Origin: Streptomyces sp. NBC_00271
GTDB lineage: Bacteria > Actinomycetota > Actinomycetes > Streptomycetales > Streptomycetaceae
NCBI RefSeq assembly: GCF_036178845.1
Contig: NZ_CP108070.1
Location: 3,410,001 to 3,474,000, forward strand
Direction of reading: 5' to 3'
DNA: 64,000 bases
Every line of letters starts with the position of its first letter. Positions within the stretch are counted from its first letter, which is position 1. The position numbers and the translations under genes were made by a program. This document shows positions 25,458-34,779 of the stretch, piece after piece. Under the pieces are notes generated by a model. The model had not been told where the DNA came from and ran no database searches. It saw only the letters and a list, made by a program, of their open reading frames with translations.

Positions 25458-26909
25458 ATGAACAAGACGATCAGGCGTGCCGCCGTCTTCACTCTGCTGC
25501 TCGTGCTCTCCCTGCTGATCAGGGCGACCTGGGTGCAGTTCTACGACGGCCAGGCACTCGCGGACAACAAGAACAACCGACGGAACGCGATCGAGCAGTA
25601 CGCGAACCCGCTCGGGAACATCATCGTGGCCGGCCGGGCGATCACCGGCTCCGCGCAGACGAAGGGCAGCGACCTCAAGTACAAGCGGACGTACACGGAC
25701 GGCAGCCTGTACGCGGCGGTCACGGGCTACAGCTCCCAGGTGTTCGGGGCGACCCAGCTGGAGGGCGTCTACAAGGGCCTGCTCGACGGTACGGACAACC
25801 AGCTGAAGAACCCCCTCGACACGATCACCAACAAGCGCGCCAGCCCTGGTGACGTGGTCACGACCATCGACCCGGACGTGCAGAAGGCGGCGTACGCGGC
25901 GCTCGGCAGCAAGAAGGGCGGGGCCGTCGCGATCGACCCGACGAACGGCAAGATCCTCGCGGTCGTCTCCACCCCGTCGTACGACCCCTCGCAGCTCACC
26001 ACCGGCGACTCCGCCGCCTGGACGAAGCTGACGAAGGACGCGGACAAGCCGATGACCAACCGGGCGCTGCGCCAGCCGCTGCCCCCGGGGTCGACGTTCA
26101 AGCTGGTGGTCGCGGCGGCGGCGCTGGACGACGGGCTGTACAAGAACGTGGACACCGGCACGAACAGCCCCAACCCGTACACGCTGCCGAACACGAAGAC
26201 CGACCTGTCGAACGAGAGCGCCTCCGCACCCTGCAAGGACGCCTCGATCCGGGTGGCACTCCAGTACTCGTGCAACAACGTCTTCGCGAAGATGGCCGTC
26301 GACCTCGGGCAGGACAAGGTCAAGGCGATGGCGGAGAAGTTCGGCTTCAACGACAGCTCGCAGGACGTGCCGGTGCGGGCGTACCCGAGCGTCTACCCCT
26401 CGGACATGGACGAGTCGTCCACGGCGCTGACCGGCATCGGCCAGTACGACGTCACGGCGACCCCGCTGCAGATGGCCATGGTGTCGGCCGCCATCGCCAA
26501 CGGCGGCAAGCTGGTCTCGCCGCACATGGTGTCGCAGACCAGTGACGCGAGCGGCAATGTGGTGAAGGACTACGACGACGGCACCGAGACCAAGGAGATC
26601 GTCAGCTCGACCACCGCCGAGCAGCTCCAGTCCGCGATGCAGACGGTCGTCACCGAGGGCACGGGCACCAACGCGAAGATCTCCGGCGCGACCGTGGGCG
26701 GTAAGACGGGTACGGCCCAGCACGGCGAGAAGAACAGCAAGACGCCGTACGCCTGGTTCACGTCGTACGCGAAGTCCGATGCGAACGGCAAGGAGGTCGC
26801 CGTGGCGGTCATCGTCGAGCAGTCCGACGCGGCGAGGTCCGAGGTCAGCGGCAACGGCCTGGCGGCGCCGGTGGCCAAGGCCATGATGCGGGCGGCGCTG
26901 AAGAACTGA
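25458..26909 (+). CDS. Class B penicillin-binding protein (PbpA-like transpeptidase)
   Basis: A 483-residue membrane-anchored transpeptidase. One N-terminal membrane helix (AVFTLLLVLSLLIRATW), a dimerisation domain, then the catalytic motifs PPGSTFKL (SxxK), YSCNN (SxN) and VGGKTGTAQHG (KTG). It cross-links peptidoglycan. It resembles the PbpA paralogues of Streptomyces rather than FtsI; no FtsW or kinase gene is adjacent. The ribosome site is poor (GAGCGGG directly against the ATG), and a strong hairpin sits just upstream. A terminator follows at 26928-26958. Confidence 0.92.
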   Translation: MNKTIRRAAVFTLLLVLSLLIRATWVQFYDGQALADNKNNRRNAIEQYANPLGNIIVAGRAITGSAQTKGSDLKYKRTYTDGSLYAAVTGYSSQVFGATQLEGVYKGLLDGTDNQLKNPLDTITNKRASPGDVVTTIDPDVQKAAYAALGSKKGGAVAIDPTNGKILAVVSTPSYDPSQLTTGDSAAWTKLTKDADKPMTNRALRQPLPPGSTFKLVVAAAALDDGLYKNVDTGTNSPNPYTLPNTKTDLSNESASAPCKDASIRVALQYSCNNVFAKMAVDLGQDKVKAMAEKFGFNDSSQDVPVRAYPSVYPSDMDESSTALTGIGQYDVTATPLQMAMVSAAIANGGKLVSPHMVSQTSDASGNVVKDYDDGTETKEIVSSTTAEQLQSAMQTVVTEGTGTNAKISGATVGGKTGTAQHGEKNSKTPYAWFTSYAKSDANGKEVAVAVIVEQSDAARSEVSGNGLAAPVAKAMMRAALKN

Positions 26910-26927
26910 CGCACCGCGCACGACGGA

Positions 26928-26958
26928 GGGCCGCCCCGCACCCCTGGGGGCGGCCCTT
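26928..26958. terminator. Bidirectional terminator between pbp and the NCS2 permease
   Basis: GGGCCGCCCC paired with GGGGCGGCCC, followed by TTCCTTCG. The two genes converge here. Confidence 0.75.
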
Positions 26959-26989
26959 CCTTCGTACGGTCACTTCACGCCCGTACGGG

Positions 26990-28441
26990 TCACTTCACGC
27001 CGAACAGCTGTCTCACCGGATCGATCGCGAAGTACACCAGGAACAGCGCCGACACGGCCCACAGCAGCCAGTGGACCTCACGGAACTTGCCGAGCACCGC
27101 CTTGATCACGACGTAGGCGACGAAGCCGGCCCCGATGCCGTTGGTGATCGAGTAGGTGAACGGCATCGCCGCGATGGTCAGGAACGCGGGGATCGCGACC
27201 TCGTAGCTGTCCCATTCGATGTGCTTGACCTGCGTCATCATCAGGAAGCCGACCGCGACCAGAGCGGGGGCCGCCGCCTGGAGCGGCACGATGGTGAGCA
27301 GCGGGGTCAGGAACAGGGCGAGGGCGAACATGCCGCCGGTGATCAGGTTCGAGAAGCCGGTGCGCGAGCCCTCGCCGACGCCGGCCGCGGACTCGATGTA
27401 GGCGGTGTTGGAGGAGGCGGAGGCCGCACCGCCCGCGACGGCCGCGGCGCCGTCGATGAACAGCACCCGGCCGATGCCGGGCACCTTGCCCTCCTCGTCG
27501 AGCAGTCCGGCCTCGGCGCTGATGCCGACGATCGTGCCCATGGCGTCGAAGAAGTCCGACAGGATCAGGGTGAAGATCAGCAGGACGACGGTCAGGGCGC
27601 CGGTCTCACCGAAGCCGCCGAACAGACTGAAGTGTCCGACGAGACCGAAGTCCGGGGTGGCCACCACGTCGGAGGGGATCTTCGGCGTGGTCAGGCCCCA
27701 ACTCTTGATGTCGGCGGCCGAGTTGATGATCACGGCGACCACGGTCATCGTCACGATGCTGATCAGGATGGCGCCCTTGACCTTGCGTGCCATCAGTCCG
27801 ATGGTGAGCAGCACGCCGAGACAGAAGACCAGTACGGGCCAGCCGGTCAGCGAACCGGTCGCGCCCAACTGCACCGGCACGGTGGTGTTCGCGACGTCCG
27901 GGATGCGGCTGGCGAAACCGGCGTCCACGAAGCCGATGAAGGCGATGAAGAGTCCGATGCCCACACCGATGGCGTGCTTCAGCGGTTGCGGGATGGCGTT
28001 CATGACGGCTTCGCGCAGTCCGGTGAGGACCAGTACGCAGATGATCACGCCTTCGATGACCACCAGGCCCATCGCGTCGGGCCAGCTCATCAGCGGGGCG
28101 ATCTGGAAGGCGACGACGGCGTTCAGGCCGAGGCCCGCGGCGATCGCGAGGGGCAGATTGCCGCCCACGCCCATGATGACGGTCATCACCGCGGCCACCA
28201 GGGCGGTGGCCGTGACGAGTTGGCCGCTGTCGAGCTGGTGACCGAACTTGTCCTTGGCGCTGCCGAGGATGATCGGGTTCAGGACAAGGATGTAGGCCAT
28301 GGTGAAGAACGTGGCGAATCCGCCGCGTATCTCCCGGCCGAAGGTGGAGCCCCGTTCGGAGATCCTGAAGAACCGGTCGACGCCGTTCGCCGCTGGTGGC
28401 GCGGCACTTGGCCGGTCGGCCACCTTCTGTGTTTCGGACAT
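26990..28441 (-). CDS. NCS2-family purine permease (guanine/hypoxanthine, AzgA-like)
   Basis: A 483-residue polytopic transporter. GGFATFFTMAYILVLNP near residue 40, AAGLGLNAVVAF, the QPLKHAIGVGIGLFIAFIG segment and SDFFDAMGTIVGISAEAG are the signature of the AzgA/GhxP branch of NCS2, which imports adenine, guanine or hypoxanthine with protons. SSNTAYIESAAGVGEG is the conserved substrate loop. The start at 28441 has the usual short hydrophilic leader. It is divergent from the sigma-factor gene, 260 bases away. Confidence 0.9.
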   Translation of the reverse strand: MSETQKVADRPSAAPPAANGVDRFFRISERGSTFGREIRGGFATFFTMAYILVLNPIILGSAKDKFGHQLDSGQLVTATALVAAVMTVIMGVGGNLPLAIAAGLGLNAVVAFQIAPLMSWPDAMGLVVIEGVIICVLVLTGLREAVMNAIPQPLKHAIGVGIGLFIAFIGFVDAGFASRIPDVANTTVPVQLGATGSLTGWPVLVFCLGVLLTIGLMARKVKGAILISIVTMTVVAVIINSAADIKSWGLTTPKIPSDVVATPDFGLVGHFSLFGGFGETGALTVVLLIFTLILSDFFDAMGTIVGISAEAGLLDEEGKVPGIGRVLFIDGAAAVAGGAASASSNTAYIESAAGVGEGSRTGFSNLITGGMFALALFLTPLLTIVPLQAAAPALVAVGFLMMTQVKHIEWDSYEVAIPAFLTIAAMPFTYSITNGIGAGFVAYVVIKAVLGKFREVHWLLWAVSALFLVYFAIDPVRQLFGVK

Positions 28442-28701
28442 GGCTGATACTCCTTGTGGCCTGCGTGCTGGGTGTGCGGATGCTGGCTGGATTGTTCCCG
28501 CGTTGAACCGCGTTCAGGTTTTCGCCGTGTTACAGAATCGAGTTCGGCCCGCCATACGCTGTTCGAAGCCCTGTACACATCGCTGGTACGCTCACGCATC
28601 TCGCCCCACAGGGGCACCATTCCTTCACGGGTGGCGCACGGGGGCCGTATACGCACGCACCCGCACCGGTTGCTCAAAAGCCGCAGCAAGGAGAGGTAGC
28701 C

Positions 28702-29268
28702 GTGGGCACTGTCGTCGACGACGCAGCCTCCGTGGAGTTCCACGCCTTCTTCGAGCGGCACCATGCCGAACTCGCCCGCTTCGCCCATCTGTTGACCGGC
28801 GAGGCGGACGCCGCCGACGATCTGGCGGCCGACGCGCTGCTCGCGCTGTGGCACCGCTGGGACCGGGTGCGCGCGGCCGACCACCCGGTGGCGTACGCCC
28901 GCGGGGTCGTCGCGAACCTGGCCCGCACCCGGATCCGCAGCGCGGTGCGCGAGCGTAGACGGATCACACTGTTCTGGTCGCAGCGCGAGGACAAGACCGA
29001 GAACCCCGACATAGCGGGGAAGATCGACGTCCAGGAGGCGCTGCGCCGACTGCCGTTCCGTAAGCGCGCATGTGTCGTGCTTCGGCACGCTTTCGACCTC
29101 TCGGAGAAGGACACGGCGCTCGCCCTCGGTGTTTCCGTGGGTACGGTTAAGTCCCAGACGTCGAAGGGCATGGCCGAACTGAAGCGGCTCCTCGGCACCG
29201 AAGAGGCCCCGATGCGGGTGCACGCAGGTGTGCTGCCCACGGGTGGAGCCGGAGGAAGGGACCGATGA
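28702..29268 (+). CDS. ECF sigma factor, SigE family (Streptomyces SigE-group)
   Basis: A 188-residue extracytoplasmic-function sigma factor. Region 2 spans residues about 12-80 (FFERHHAELARFAHLLTGEADAADDLAADALL) and region 4 about 110-160 (LRRLPFRKRACVVLRHAFDLSEKDTALALGVSVGTVKSQTSKG). The GTG start follows GGAGAGG. The stop overlaps the ATG of a membrane-protein gene, which is the likely anti-sigma partner. The target promoters are unknown; the pectate lyase gene downstream is an attractive candidate by position only. Confidence 0.9.
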   Translation: MGTVVDDAASVEFHAFFERHHAELARFAHLLTGEADAADDLAADALLALWHRWDRVRAADHPVAYARGVVANLARTRIRSAVRERRRITLFWSQREDKTENPDIAGKIDVQEALRRLPFRKRACVVLRHAFDLSEKDTALALGVSVGTVKSQTSKGMAELKRLLGTEEAPMRVHAGVLPTGGAGGRDR

Positions 29269-30128
29269 GGAAGGCGCAGGACGTGCACGACGAGCTGCGC
29301 GCCAGGCTGCACGAGGCGGCCGAGGCGCACGAGCCCGACCGCGCGCGCATCCTGGCCCGGGTCGAGCGCGGGATGTCCGGCGCCGCCGAGCGTCGTCCCC
29401 GGCGCGCGGCGCGTCCGCCGGTGCTCGGCTGGGGTCGGATCGTCGGCGCCACGGCCGCGGTGGCGGGCGTCCTCGCGGTCGGCGGTTACTGGGTGGCCGC
29501 GGCGGTGCAGGAGAACCACCCGCCGCAGCAGACGGTCGCGGTCTCGCCGACCCCGGTCGCCTCCCCGGACGCGACGAGCCGCGCGCCCGTCGTGCCGCAC
29601 CCCTCGCACACCTCGGGTGCCTCGAAGCCGTCCGGGAAGGCGAGCGCCTCCCCCTCGGACACCCCCTCGGCCGCGCACTCCTCGCCCGCCGCGCCCAAGG
29701 CACCCGCCGCGGGCAACCAGGACGGCTCGCTGTGGTCCGACGGCTCGGTCGATCCGCACAGCAACGACTTCTGGGCGCAGAGCAATGTGACCCTGAAGAA
29801 CGCCGACAAACTCACCTCGCTCACCGTCGAGTTGAGGATCAAGCAGACCGGCGGGGTCGGCGACACGGGCTCCTGGCGCTCGGCACCCGAGAGCGACTTC
29901 ACGACGACGGTCACCGAGAAGGACGGCTTCCTCGTCTACACCTGGGTGCTCAAGGACGGCCACACCCTCGCGGCCGGCCAGTGGGTCTTCGCGGGCCAGT
30001 ACAACCACACCCGCGGCGGCCGGGACGCCAAGGACGACCGCTACTCGGCGGACGCGAGGACCGCGGACAGGACGCTGTCGGTGGCGGGCGACTTCGCCGC
30101 CGCGAGCGGCACCGACGGCGACTCGTAG
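29265..30128 (+). CDS. Membrane protein coupled to the sigma factor, possible anti-sigma factor
   Basis: A 287-residue single-pass protein. A short basic/acidic cytoplasmic segment of about 50 residues contains LRARLHEAAEAHEPDRARILARVERGM, then a membrane helix near 55-80, a long Ser/Pro/Ala-rich spacer, and an extracellular beta-type domain (NDFWAQSNVTLKNADKLTSLTVELRI). No zinc-binding HxxxCxxC anti-sigma motif is present. ATGA overlap with the sigma gene and the topology suggest a regulator of that factor; the sensor signal is unknown. Confidence 0.65.
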   Translation: MRKAQDVHDELRARLHEAAEAHEPDRARILARVERGMSGAAERRPRRAARPPVLGWGRIVGATAAVAGVLAVGGYWVAAAVQENHPPQQTVAVSPTPVASPDATSRAPVVPHPSHTSGASKPSGKASASPSDTPSAAHSSPAAPKAPAAGNQDGSLWSDGSVDPHSNDFWAQSNVTLKNADKLTSLTVELRIKQTGGVGDTGSWRSAPESDFTTTVTEKDGFLVYTWVLKDGHTLAAGQWVFAGQYNHTRGGRDAKDDRYSADARTADRTLSVAGDFAAASGTDGDS

Positions 30129-30226
30129 AAAATCCCCTCGAAAAAACCTGCGGACGGCGGCAACCCTTTCCTCACCTGCGGCGACCAGGAGACGAACACG
30201 TCCCCTTCCGCAAGGAAATCCGCTTC

Positions 30227-31057
30227 ATGACTGTACGAGTTGAACAGCGCGTCCGGCACCGTCGCCGCCTCACCGGGCGGCGGTCCGTGATCGGTGGGGT
30301 CACCGCACTCGGCATCACCGGGGCCGCGCTCGTCACGACGTCGATGCTGAGCACCGCGGGCGCGAGCTCCGTCTGGCCGACGGCCAAGGGCAGCAAGGCC
30401 GTCTCGAAGACGATCTCGGTCTCGGGCACCTACGACGGCAAGCTGACGAAGTTCTTCGGCAGTGGTTCCCTCGGCACCTCCGACCAGTCGGAGAGCCAGG
30501 GCCCGATCTTCGAGCTCAAGGACGGCGCGGTCCTCAAGAACGTCATCATCGGCACCCCGGCCGCCGACGGCGTGCACTGTCTGGGCAGCTGCACGCTGCA
30601 GAACGTGTGGTGGCTGGACGTCGGCGAGGACGCGGCCACCTTCAAGGGCAAGGCGTCGTCCGCGAAGTACAACGTGATCGGCGGTGGCGCGCGGCAGGCC
30701 TCCGACAAGGTGTTCCAGTTCAACGGCGCCGGCACGCTCTCCATCACCGGCTTCCACGTGGAGAACTTCGGCAAGCTGGCGCGCTCGTGCGGCAACTGCA
30801 AGACGCAGTACAAGCGCACGATCGTGCTCAGCGACATCGACGCGACCGCCCCGGGCAAGGCGCTGGTCGGCATCAACTCCAACTTCGGCGACACGGCGAC
30901 CCTGTCGAAGATCCGTGTCACCGGCGACACCAAGAAGAAGCTCAAGACCTGCGTGCGCTTCAAGGGCAACAGCAGCGGCAAGGAGCCCACCGAACTCGGC
31001 ACCGGCGCGGATGGAACCTTTTGCAGGTTCACGTCATCTGACATCACGTACAAGTAA
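30227..31057 (+). CDS. Secreted pectate lyase, PL3 type
   Basis: A 276-residue exported enzyme. A long basic leader (RHRRRLTGRR) and a hydrophobic core ending near AGASSVWP form the signal. The body has ESQGPIFELKDGAVLKNVIIG, DGVHCLGSCTLQNVWW, GGGARQASDKVFQFNG and CGNCKTQYKR, the right-handed beta-helix repeats and cysteine blocks of PL3 pectate lyases. It would cleave polygalacturonate by beta-elimination. ATG 30227 is the only start that leaves a proper signal peptide; the frame is open far upstream as a shadow of the preceding gene. Confidence 0.88.
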   Translation: MTVRVEQRVRHRRRLTGRRSVIGGVTALGITGAALVTTSMLSTAGASSVWPTAKGSKAVSKTISVSGTYDGKLTKFFGSGSLGTSDQSESQGPIFELKDGAVLKNVIIGTPAADGVHCLGSCTLQNVWWLDVGEDAATFKGKASSAKYNVIGGGARQASDKVFQFNGAGTLSITGFHVENFGKLARSCGNCKTQYKRTIVLSDIDATAPGKALVGINSNFGDTATLSKIRVTGDTKKKLKTCVRFKGNSSGKEPTELGTGADGTFCRFTSSDITYK

Positions 31058-31098
31058 GGGATCTGCTGGCCTGAGCCCCCCTCGGAGCCAGTCAGAGG

Positions 31099-31132
31099 AA
31101 CGCCCCCGCCGGTGACGACCGGCGGGGGCGTT
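31099..31132. terminator. Perfect bidirectional terminator between two pectate lyase genes
   Basis: AACGCCCCCGCCGGT and ACCGGCGGGGGCGTT form a 15-bp perfect stem with a four-base loop (GACG). It separates the converging PL3 and PL9 genes. Confidence 0.85.
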
Positions 31133-31164
31133 CACTTTCCCTCGTACGTCAGTACGCGGGCACG

Positions 31165-32322
31165 TCAGTTCATGGTCGAGCCGATGGTCGTCGAGCCCGT
31201 CGTCAGGAACGTGGTCGCCGGCAGCGAACCGCTCGATGAGCGGGCCCCGTACGCCGTGGTCGCGTCCGTGGACCTGAAGGACGGCGTCGAGGTGCCGCTG
31301 TCCCAGTTGTTGGCCGCGGAGACCGTGGCGGAGCCGAGCTTGTCCAGGCCGCCCTTGTTGCTCACCGCGAGGTTCCTGGCGAGCCGCGCCTTGCCCGTCG
31401 CGAAGAAGAAGCCCGCGTCGGTGTTGGCGTAGGCGGTGTTGCGGTTGAGCACGATGGCCCCGGTGTTGGAGTTCTCGGTGAAGCCGTTGCCCGCGTTGTC
31501 CCAGGCGGCGTCGTTGTTCACGACATGGGCGACCGAGGCCCCGCCGCCGCCGAGCTTGAAGCCGTTGCCGTTGCCCTCGAAGGCGGAGTCGTTCCAGCGG
31601 TTCTTGCCGTTCCCGTACGACCACGAGTGCTCGATGGTGATCGGCGAGGAGAACTGCCAGAGGTCGAGGCCGTCGTCCGCGTTGTTGTAGAGGCGCGCGC
31701 CGGTGACCTTGTTGCCGGTGCCGGAGCCGAACTTGATGGCGATGCCGTCGGCGTTCTGCCCGTGGTTCGCGGCGTCGTAGTTGCCGTAACTGTCCAGGTT
31801 CTGCACGAGGTTGCCGGTCGTGCCGTCGCCGCGCAGGGTGAAGCCCGAGTCGCCGTTGTTCGCGGTGACGAGGTTCTTGAAGACGCCACCGACGGAGGAG
31901 GTGGCGACGAAGCCCTGGGCGGGCGAGTTCTGCCAGGTGATGTTCTGGACGGTCCAGTAGTCGCCGTAGATCCCCGCCAGCCAGGAACCGGCGGCCAGCT
32001 TGGAACCGTCGATCTTCACCTTCTCGCTGCCGTACGCGGTGAGCGTGATCCGCGTGGAACTGGTGCCGTTCGCCGTCGACTTCAGCGTGGCCGTCGGATA
32101 GTACGTGCCGCCGCGCACCTGGATGGTCGTACCCGCGGCGGCATTGGCGACGGCCGTCTGGAGCTGCGCGGTGGTGGAGACGGTGACCGTGGTGGTGGCG
32201 GCCTGCGCCGAGCCGTTGTTCGCGAGGCCGAGGTAGACGCCACCCGCCCCCGCGGCGACGGCCACCGCCGCGGCGATCGAGAGCGTACGGGTCCTGCGGT
32301 GGCGTCCGGTGCTCAGAAGCAC
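31165..32322 (-). CDS. Secreted pectate lyase, PL9 type (first copy)
   Basis: A 385-residue exported beta-helix protein. The N-terminal basic stretch and hydrophobic segment end at AQAA. The body has AGTTIQVRGGTYYPTATLKS, NADGIAIKFGSGTGNKV, YNNADDGLDLW and SYGNGKNRWNDSAF, blocks of PL9 pectate/exopolygalacturonate lyases including the calcium-site aspartates. GTG 32322 follows AGGAAAGGAACG; upstream frame is not secretory. Its paralogue of near-identical end (SLPATTFLTTGSTTIG) lies at 41334-42446 on the same strand. Confidence 0.85.
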   Translation of the reverse strand: MLLSTGRHRRTRTLSIAAAVAVAAGAGGVYLGLANNGSAQAATTTVTVSTTAQLQTAVANAAAGTTIQVRGGTYYPTATLKSTANGTSSTRITLTAYGSEKVKIDGSKLAAGSWLAGIYGDYWTVQNITWQNSPAQGFVATSSVGGVFKNLVTANNGDSGFTLRGDGTTGNLVQNLDSYGNYDAANHGQNADGIAIKFGSGTGNKVTGARLYNNADDGLDLWQFSSPITIEHSWSYGNGKNRWNDSAFEGNGNGFKLGGGGASVAHVVNNDAAWDNAGNGFTENSNTGAIVLNRNTAYANTDAGFFFATGKARLARNLAVSNKGGLDKLGSATVSAANNWDSGTSTPSFRSTDATTAYGARSSSGSLPATTFLTTGSTTIGSTMN

Positions 32323-32509
32323 GGGGCGTTCCTTTCCTAGGGGGACGGGAGACGAAGCGGGCCGGAGGGGCCGCCCCGGCCCGCTTCTGCTCCCGGGTCG
32401 CCGCGGTGGCGGGAAAGGTTGCCGAGGGCTCACGAAAAAGGTCGAAACTTTCGCCGGCCGTCGTGCCGTCTTCATCAATTGACGTGCTGTCCCCCACTGG
32501 CAACACTCC

Positions 32510-32522
32510 GAGAGCGCTTCCC
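32510..32522. promoter_or_regulatory. Candidate LacI-type operator upstream of the GH43 gene
   Basis: GAGAGCGCTTCCC, an AGCGCT-centred palindrome about 35 bases before the start codon. It resembles the AAGCGCTT boxes at 54131 and 54157 in front of the sugar transporter. Confidence 0.4.
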
Positions 32523-32556
32523 CAACAGAATCCACCAGACTCCGACAGGATGTGTC

Positions 32557-34776
32557 ATGCGACGCCGCACCGCCCGCGCGCTCCTGATCCCCGTCCTCGC
32601 GCTCCTCCTGGGCCTGCTGGCCGCCCCACCGAGCCCCGCGTCACCGTCACCTTCGGGAGCATCGCACGTGAACGAACCGAAGTACGCCGGCTATCTCTTC
32701 GCCTACTTCACCGGCGAGGGCACGGCCGACGACGAGCAGATCCGCTACGCCCTGAGCCGCGGCAACGACCCGTTGCACTGGCGGGAGTTGAACGCGGGCA
32801 ATCCCGTCCTGACCTCCACCATCGGCGAGAAGGGCCTGCGCGACCCGTTCGTGATCCGCTCCCCCAAGGGCGACAAGTTCTTCCTCATCGCCACCGACCT
32901 GAAGATGTACCAGAACTCCAGCGGCAGCTGGGACTACGTGCAGCGGCACGGCAGCAGGTCCATCATGATCTGGGAGTCCACCGACCTGGTGCACTGGACC
33001 GACCAGCGCCTGGTGAAGGTGGCCCCCGACAACGCGGGCAACACCTGGGCGCCGGAGGCCTATTGGGACGACTCGCTCGGTGAGTACGTCGTCTTCTGGG
33101 CGTCCAAGCTGTACGCCGACGACGACCCGGACCACACCGGATCGACGTACAACAAGATGCTGTACGCCACCACGAAGGACTTCCGCACCTTCAGCGAGCC
33201 GAAGGTCTGGGACGACCCGGGCTACTCGGTGATCGACTCGACGGTCATCAAGAACAAGGGCAGCTACTACCGCTACACCAAGGACGAGCGCGATCCCAGC
33301 TCCTCCAGCCCCTGCTCGAAGTTCATCACCGGCGAGAAGTCGACGTCGCTGACGGACACCGCGTACGACTTCGTCTCGGACTGCATCGGCAGCGGCTCGA
33401 TCGACCGCGGCGAGGGCCCGACGGTCTTCAAGTCCAACACCGAGAACAAGTGGTACCTGTTCATCGACGAGTACGGCAGCCGCGGGTACGTCCCCTTCGA
33501 GACGACCGACCTCGACTCGGGCAAGTGGACGATGTCGACGAACTACCAGCTGCCCGCGAGCCCCCGGCACGGCACGGTGATGCCGGTGACGCAGGCGGAG
33601 TACGACCGGCTGCTGGCCGCCTACCCGGTGACCGGCACGTCGGTCGTGGACGCGACCGCGAAGGGCCTCAGCGGGTATGCGATCGTCACCGAGTCGGTCT
33701 CGAAGGTCGTCCTGCCCATGAAGCCGGACACGGACCTCAGGCACCTCGCCCCCACCCTCGCGGTCGGCGCGGGCGCGAAGGTCAGCCCGGCCTCGGGCAC
33801 ACCCCGGGACTTCCGCACCCCGCGCACCTACACCGTGACGGCTCCGGACGGGACGAGCCGGACCTGGACGGTCGAGGCGGTACCCACCCGCAGCCCGGTC
33901 CTCCCCGGCCTCAACGCCGACCCGGACGTCCACTACCTGGACGGCCAGTACTGGATCTATCCGACGACGGACGGCTACGCGGGCTGGAGCGGGACGAGCT
34001 TCAAGGCGTACTCGTCGAAGGACCTGGTCCGCTGGAAGGACCACGGTGTGATCCTGGACCTGGGATCCGATGTGTCCTGGGCGGACAAGAACGCCTGGGC
34101 CCCGGCGATCGCCGAACGCGACGGCAAGTACTACTTCTACTTCTGTGCGGAGCAGCAGATCGGCGTGGCGGTGGCCGACTCCCCGGCCGGTCCCTTCAAG
34201 GACGCGCTGGGCAAGCCCCTGGTGGCCAAGGGCCTGTTGACGGGCCAGATGATCGACCCGGCGGTGTTCACGGACGACGACGGTCGGTCGTATCTGTACT
34301 GGGGCAACGGCCACGGATACGTGGTGCCGCTGAACGCCGACATGGTGTCGTTCGACGCCTCGCAGGTGCGGGACATCACGCAGCCCGACTTCCGTGAGGG
34401 ATCCTTCGTCGTCAAGCGGCACGGCACGTACTACTTCATGTGGTCCGAGGACGACACCCGCAGCGAGAACTACCACGTCGCCTACGCCACCGGACCGTCC
34501 CCGCTCGGTCCGTGGACCAAGCGGGGCACGATCCTGTCCAAGCGCCCGGAGTACGGCATCAAGGGCACCGGACACCACTCCGTGGTGAACGTCCCCGGCA
34601 CCGACGACTGGTACATCGTCTACCACCGGTTCGCCCTGAACGGCCCCGGGAAGGCGGGCGGGGACGGCACGCACCGGGAGACCACCATCGACCGCATGGA
34701 GTTCGCGGCCGACGGGACGATCGAACCGGTGGTGCCGACCCTGGAGTCGATCCGCCCCGTACGGACCGAGTCCTGA
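32557..34776 (+). CDS. Secreted two-domain GH43 glycoside hydrolase
   Basis: A 739-residue exported protein. After a signal peptide (LLIPVLALLLGLLAAPPSPAS) come two five-bladed beta-propeller domains. The first, about 40-380, has KYAGYLFAYFTGEG, LRDPFVIRSPKGDKFFLIATD and STVIKNKGSYYRYTKDE. The second, about 445-730, has NADPDVHYLDGQYWIYPT, NAWAPAIAERDGKYYFYFCA, IDPAVFTDDDGRSYLYWGNG and REGSFVVKRHGTYYFMWSEDDT, with the GH43 catalytic Asp, pKa-modulating Asp and Glu. An Ig-like link (TVTAPDGTSRTWTVEA) joins them. Arabinan or rhamnogalacturonan side chains are likely substrates. Confidence 0.88.
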   Translation: MRRRTARALLIPVLALLLGLLAAPPSPASPSPSGASHVNEPKYAGYLFAYFTGEGTADDEQIRYALSRGNDPLHWRELNAGNPVLTSTIGEKGLRDPFVIRSPKGDKFFLIATDLKMYQNSSGSWDYVQRHGSRSIMIWESTDLVHWTDQRLVKVAPDNAGNTWAPEAYWDDSLGEYVVFWASKLYADDDPDHTGSTYNKMLYATTKDFRTFSEPKVWDDPGYSVIDSTVIKNKGSYYRYTKDERDPSSSSPCSKFITGEKSTSLTDTAYDFVSDCIGSGSIDRGEGPTVFKSNTENKWYLFIDEYGSRGYVPFETTDLDSGKWTMSTNYQLPASPRHGTVMPVTQAEYDRLLAAYPVTGTSVVDATAKGLSGYAIVTESVSKVVLPMKPDTDLRHLAPTLAVGAGAKVSPASGTPRDFRTPRTYTVTAPDGTSRTWTVEAVPTRSPVLPGLNADPDVHYLDGQYWIYPTTDGYAGWSGTSFKAYSSKDLVRWKDHGVILDLGSDVSWADKNAWAPAIAERDGKYYFYFCAEQQIGVAVADSPAGPFKDALGKPLVAKGLLTGQMIDPAVFTDDDGRSYLYWGNGHGYVVPLNADMVSFDASQVRDITQPDFREGSFVVKRHGTYYFMWSEDDTRSENYHVAYATGPSPLGPWTKRGTILSKRPEYGIKGTGHHSVVNVPGTDDWYIVYHRFALNGPGKAGGDGTHRETTIDRMEFAADGTIEPVVPTLESIRPVRTES

Positions 34777-34779
34777 GTA

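Noticed and set aside
29228..30226. Long upstream extension of the PL3 pectate lyase frame.
   Set aside because: It is the shadow of the membrane protein gene; the signal peptide starts only at 30227.
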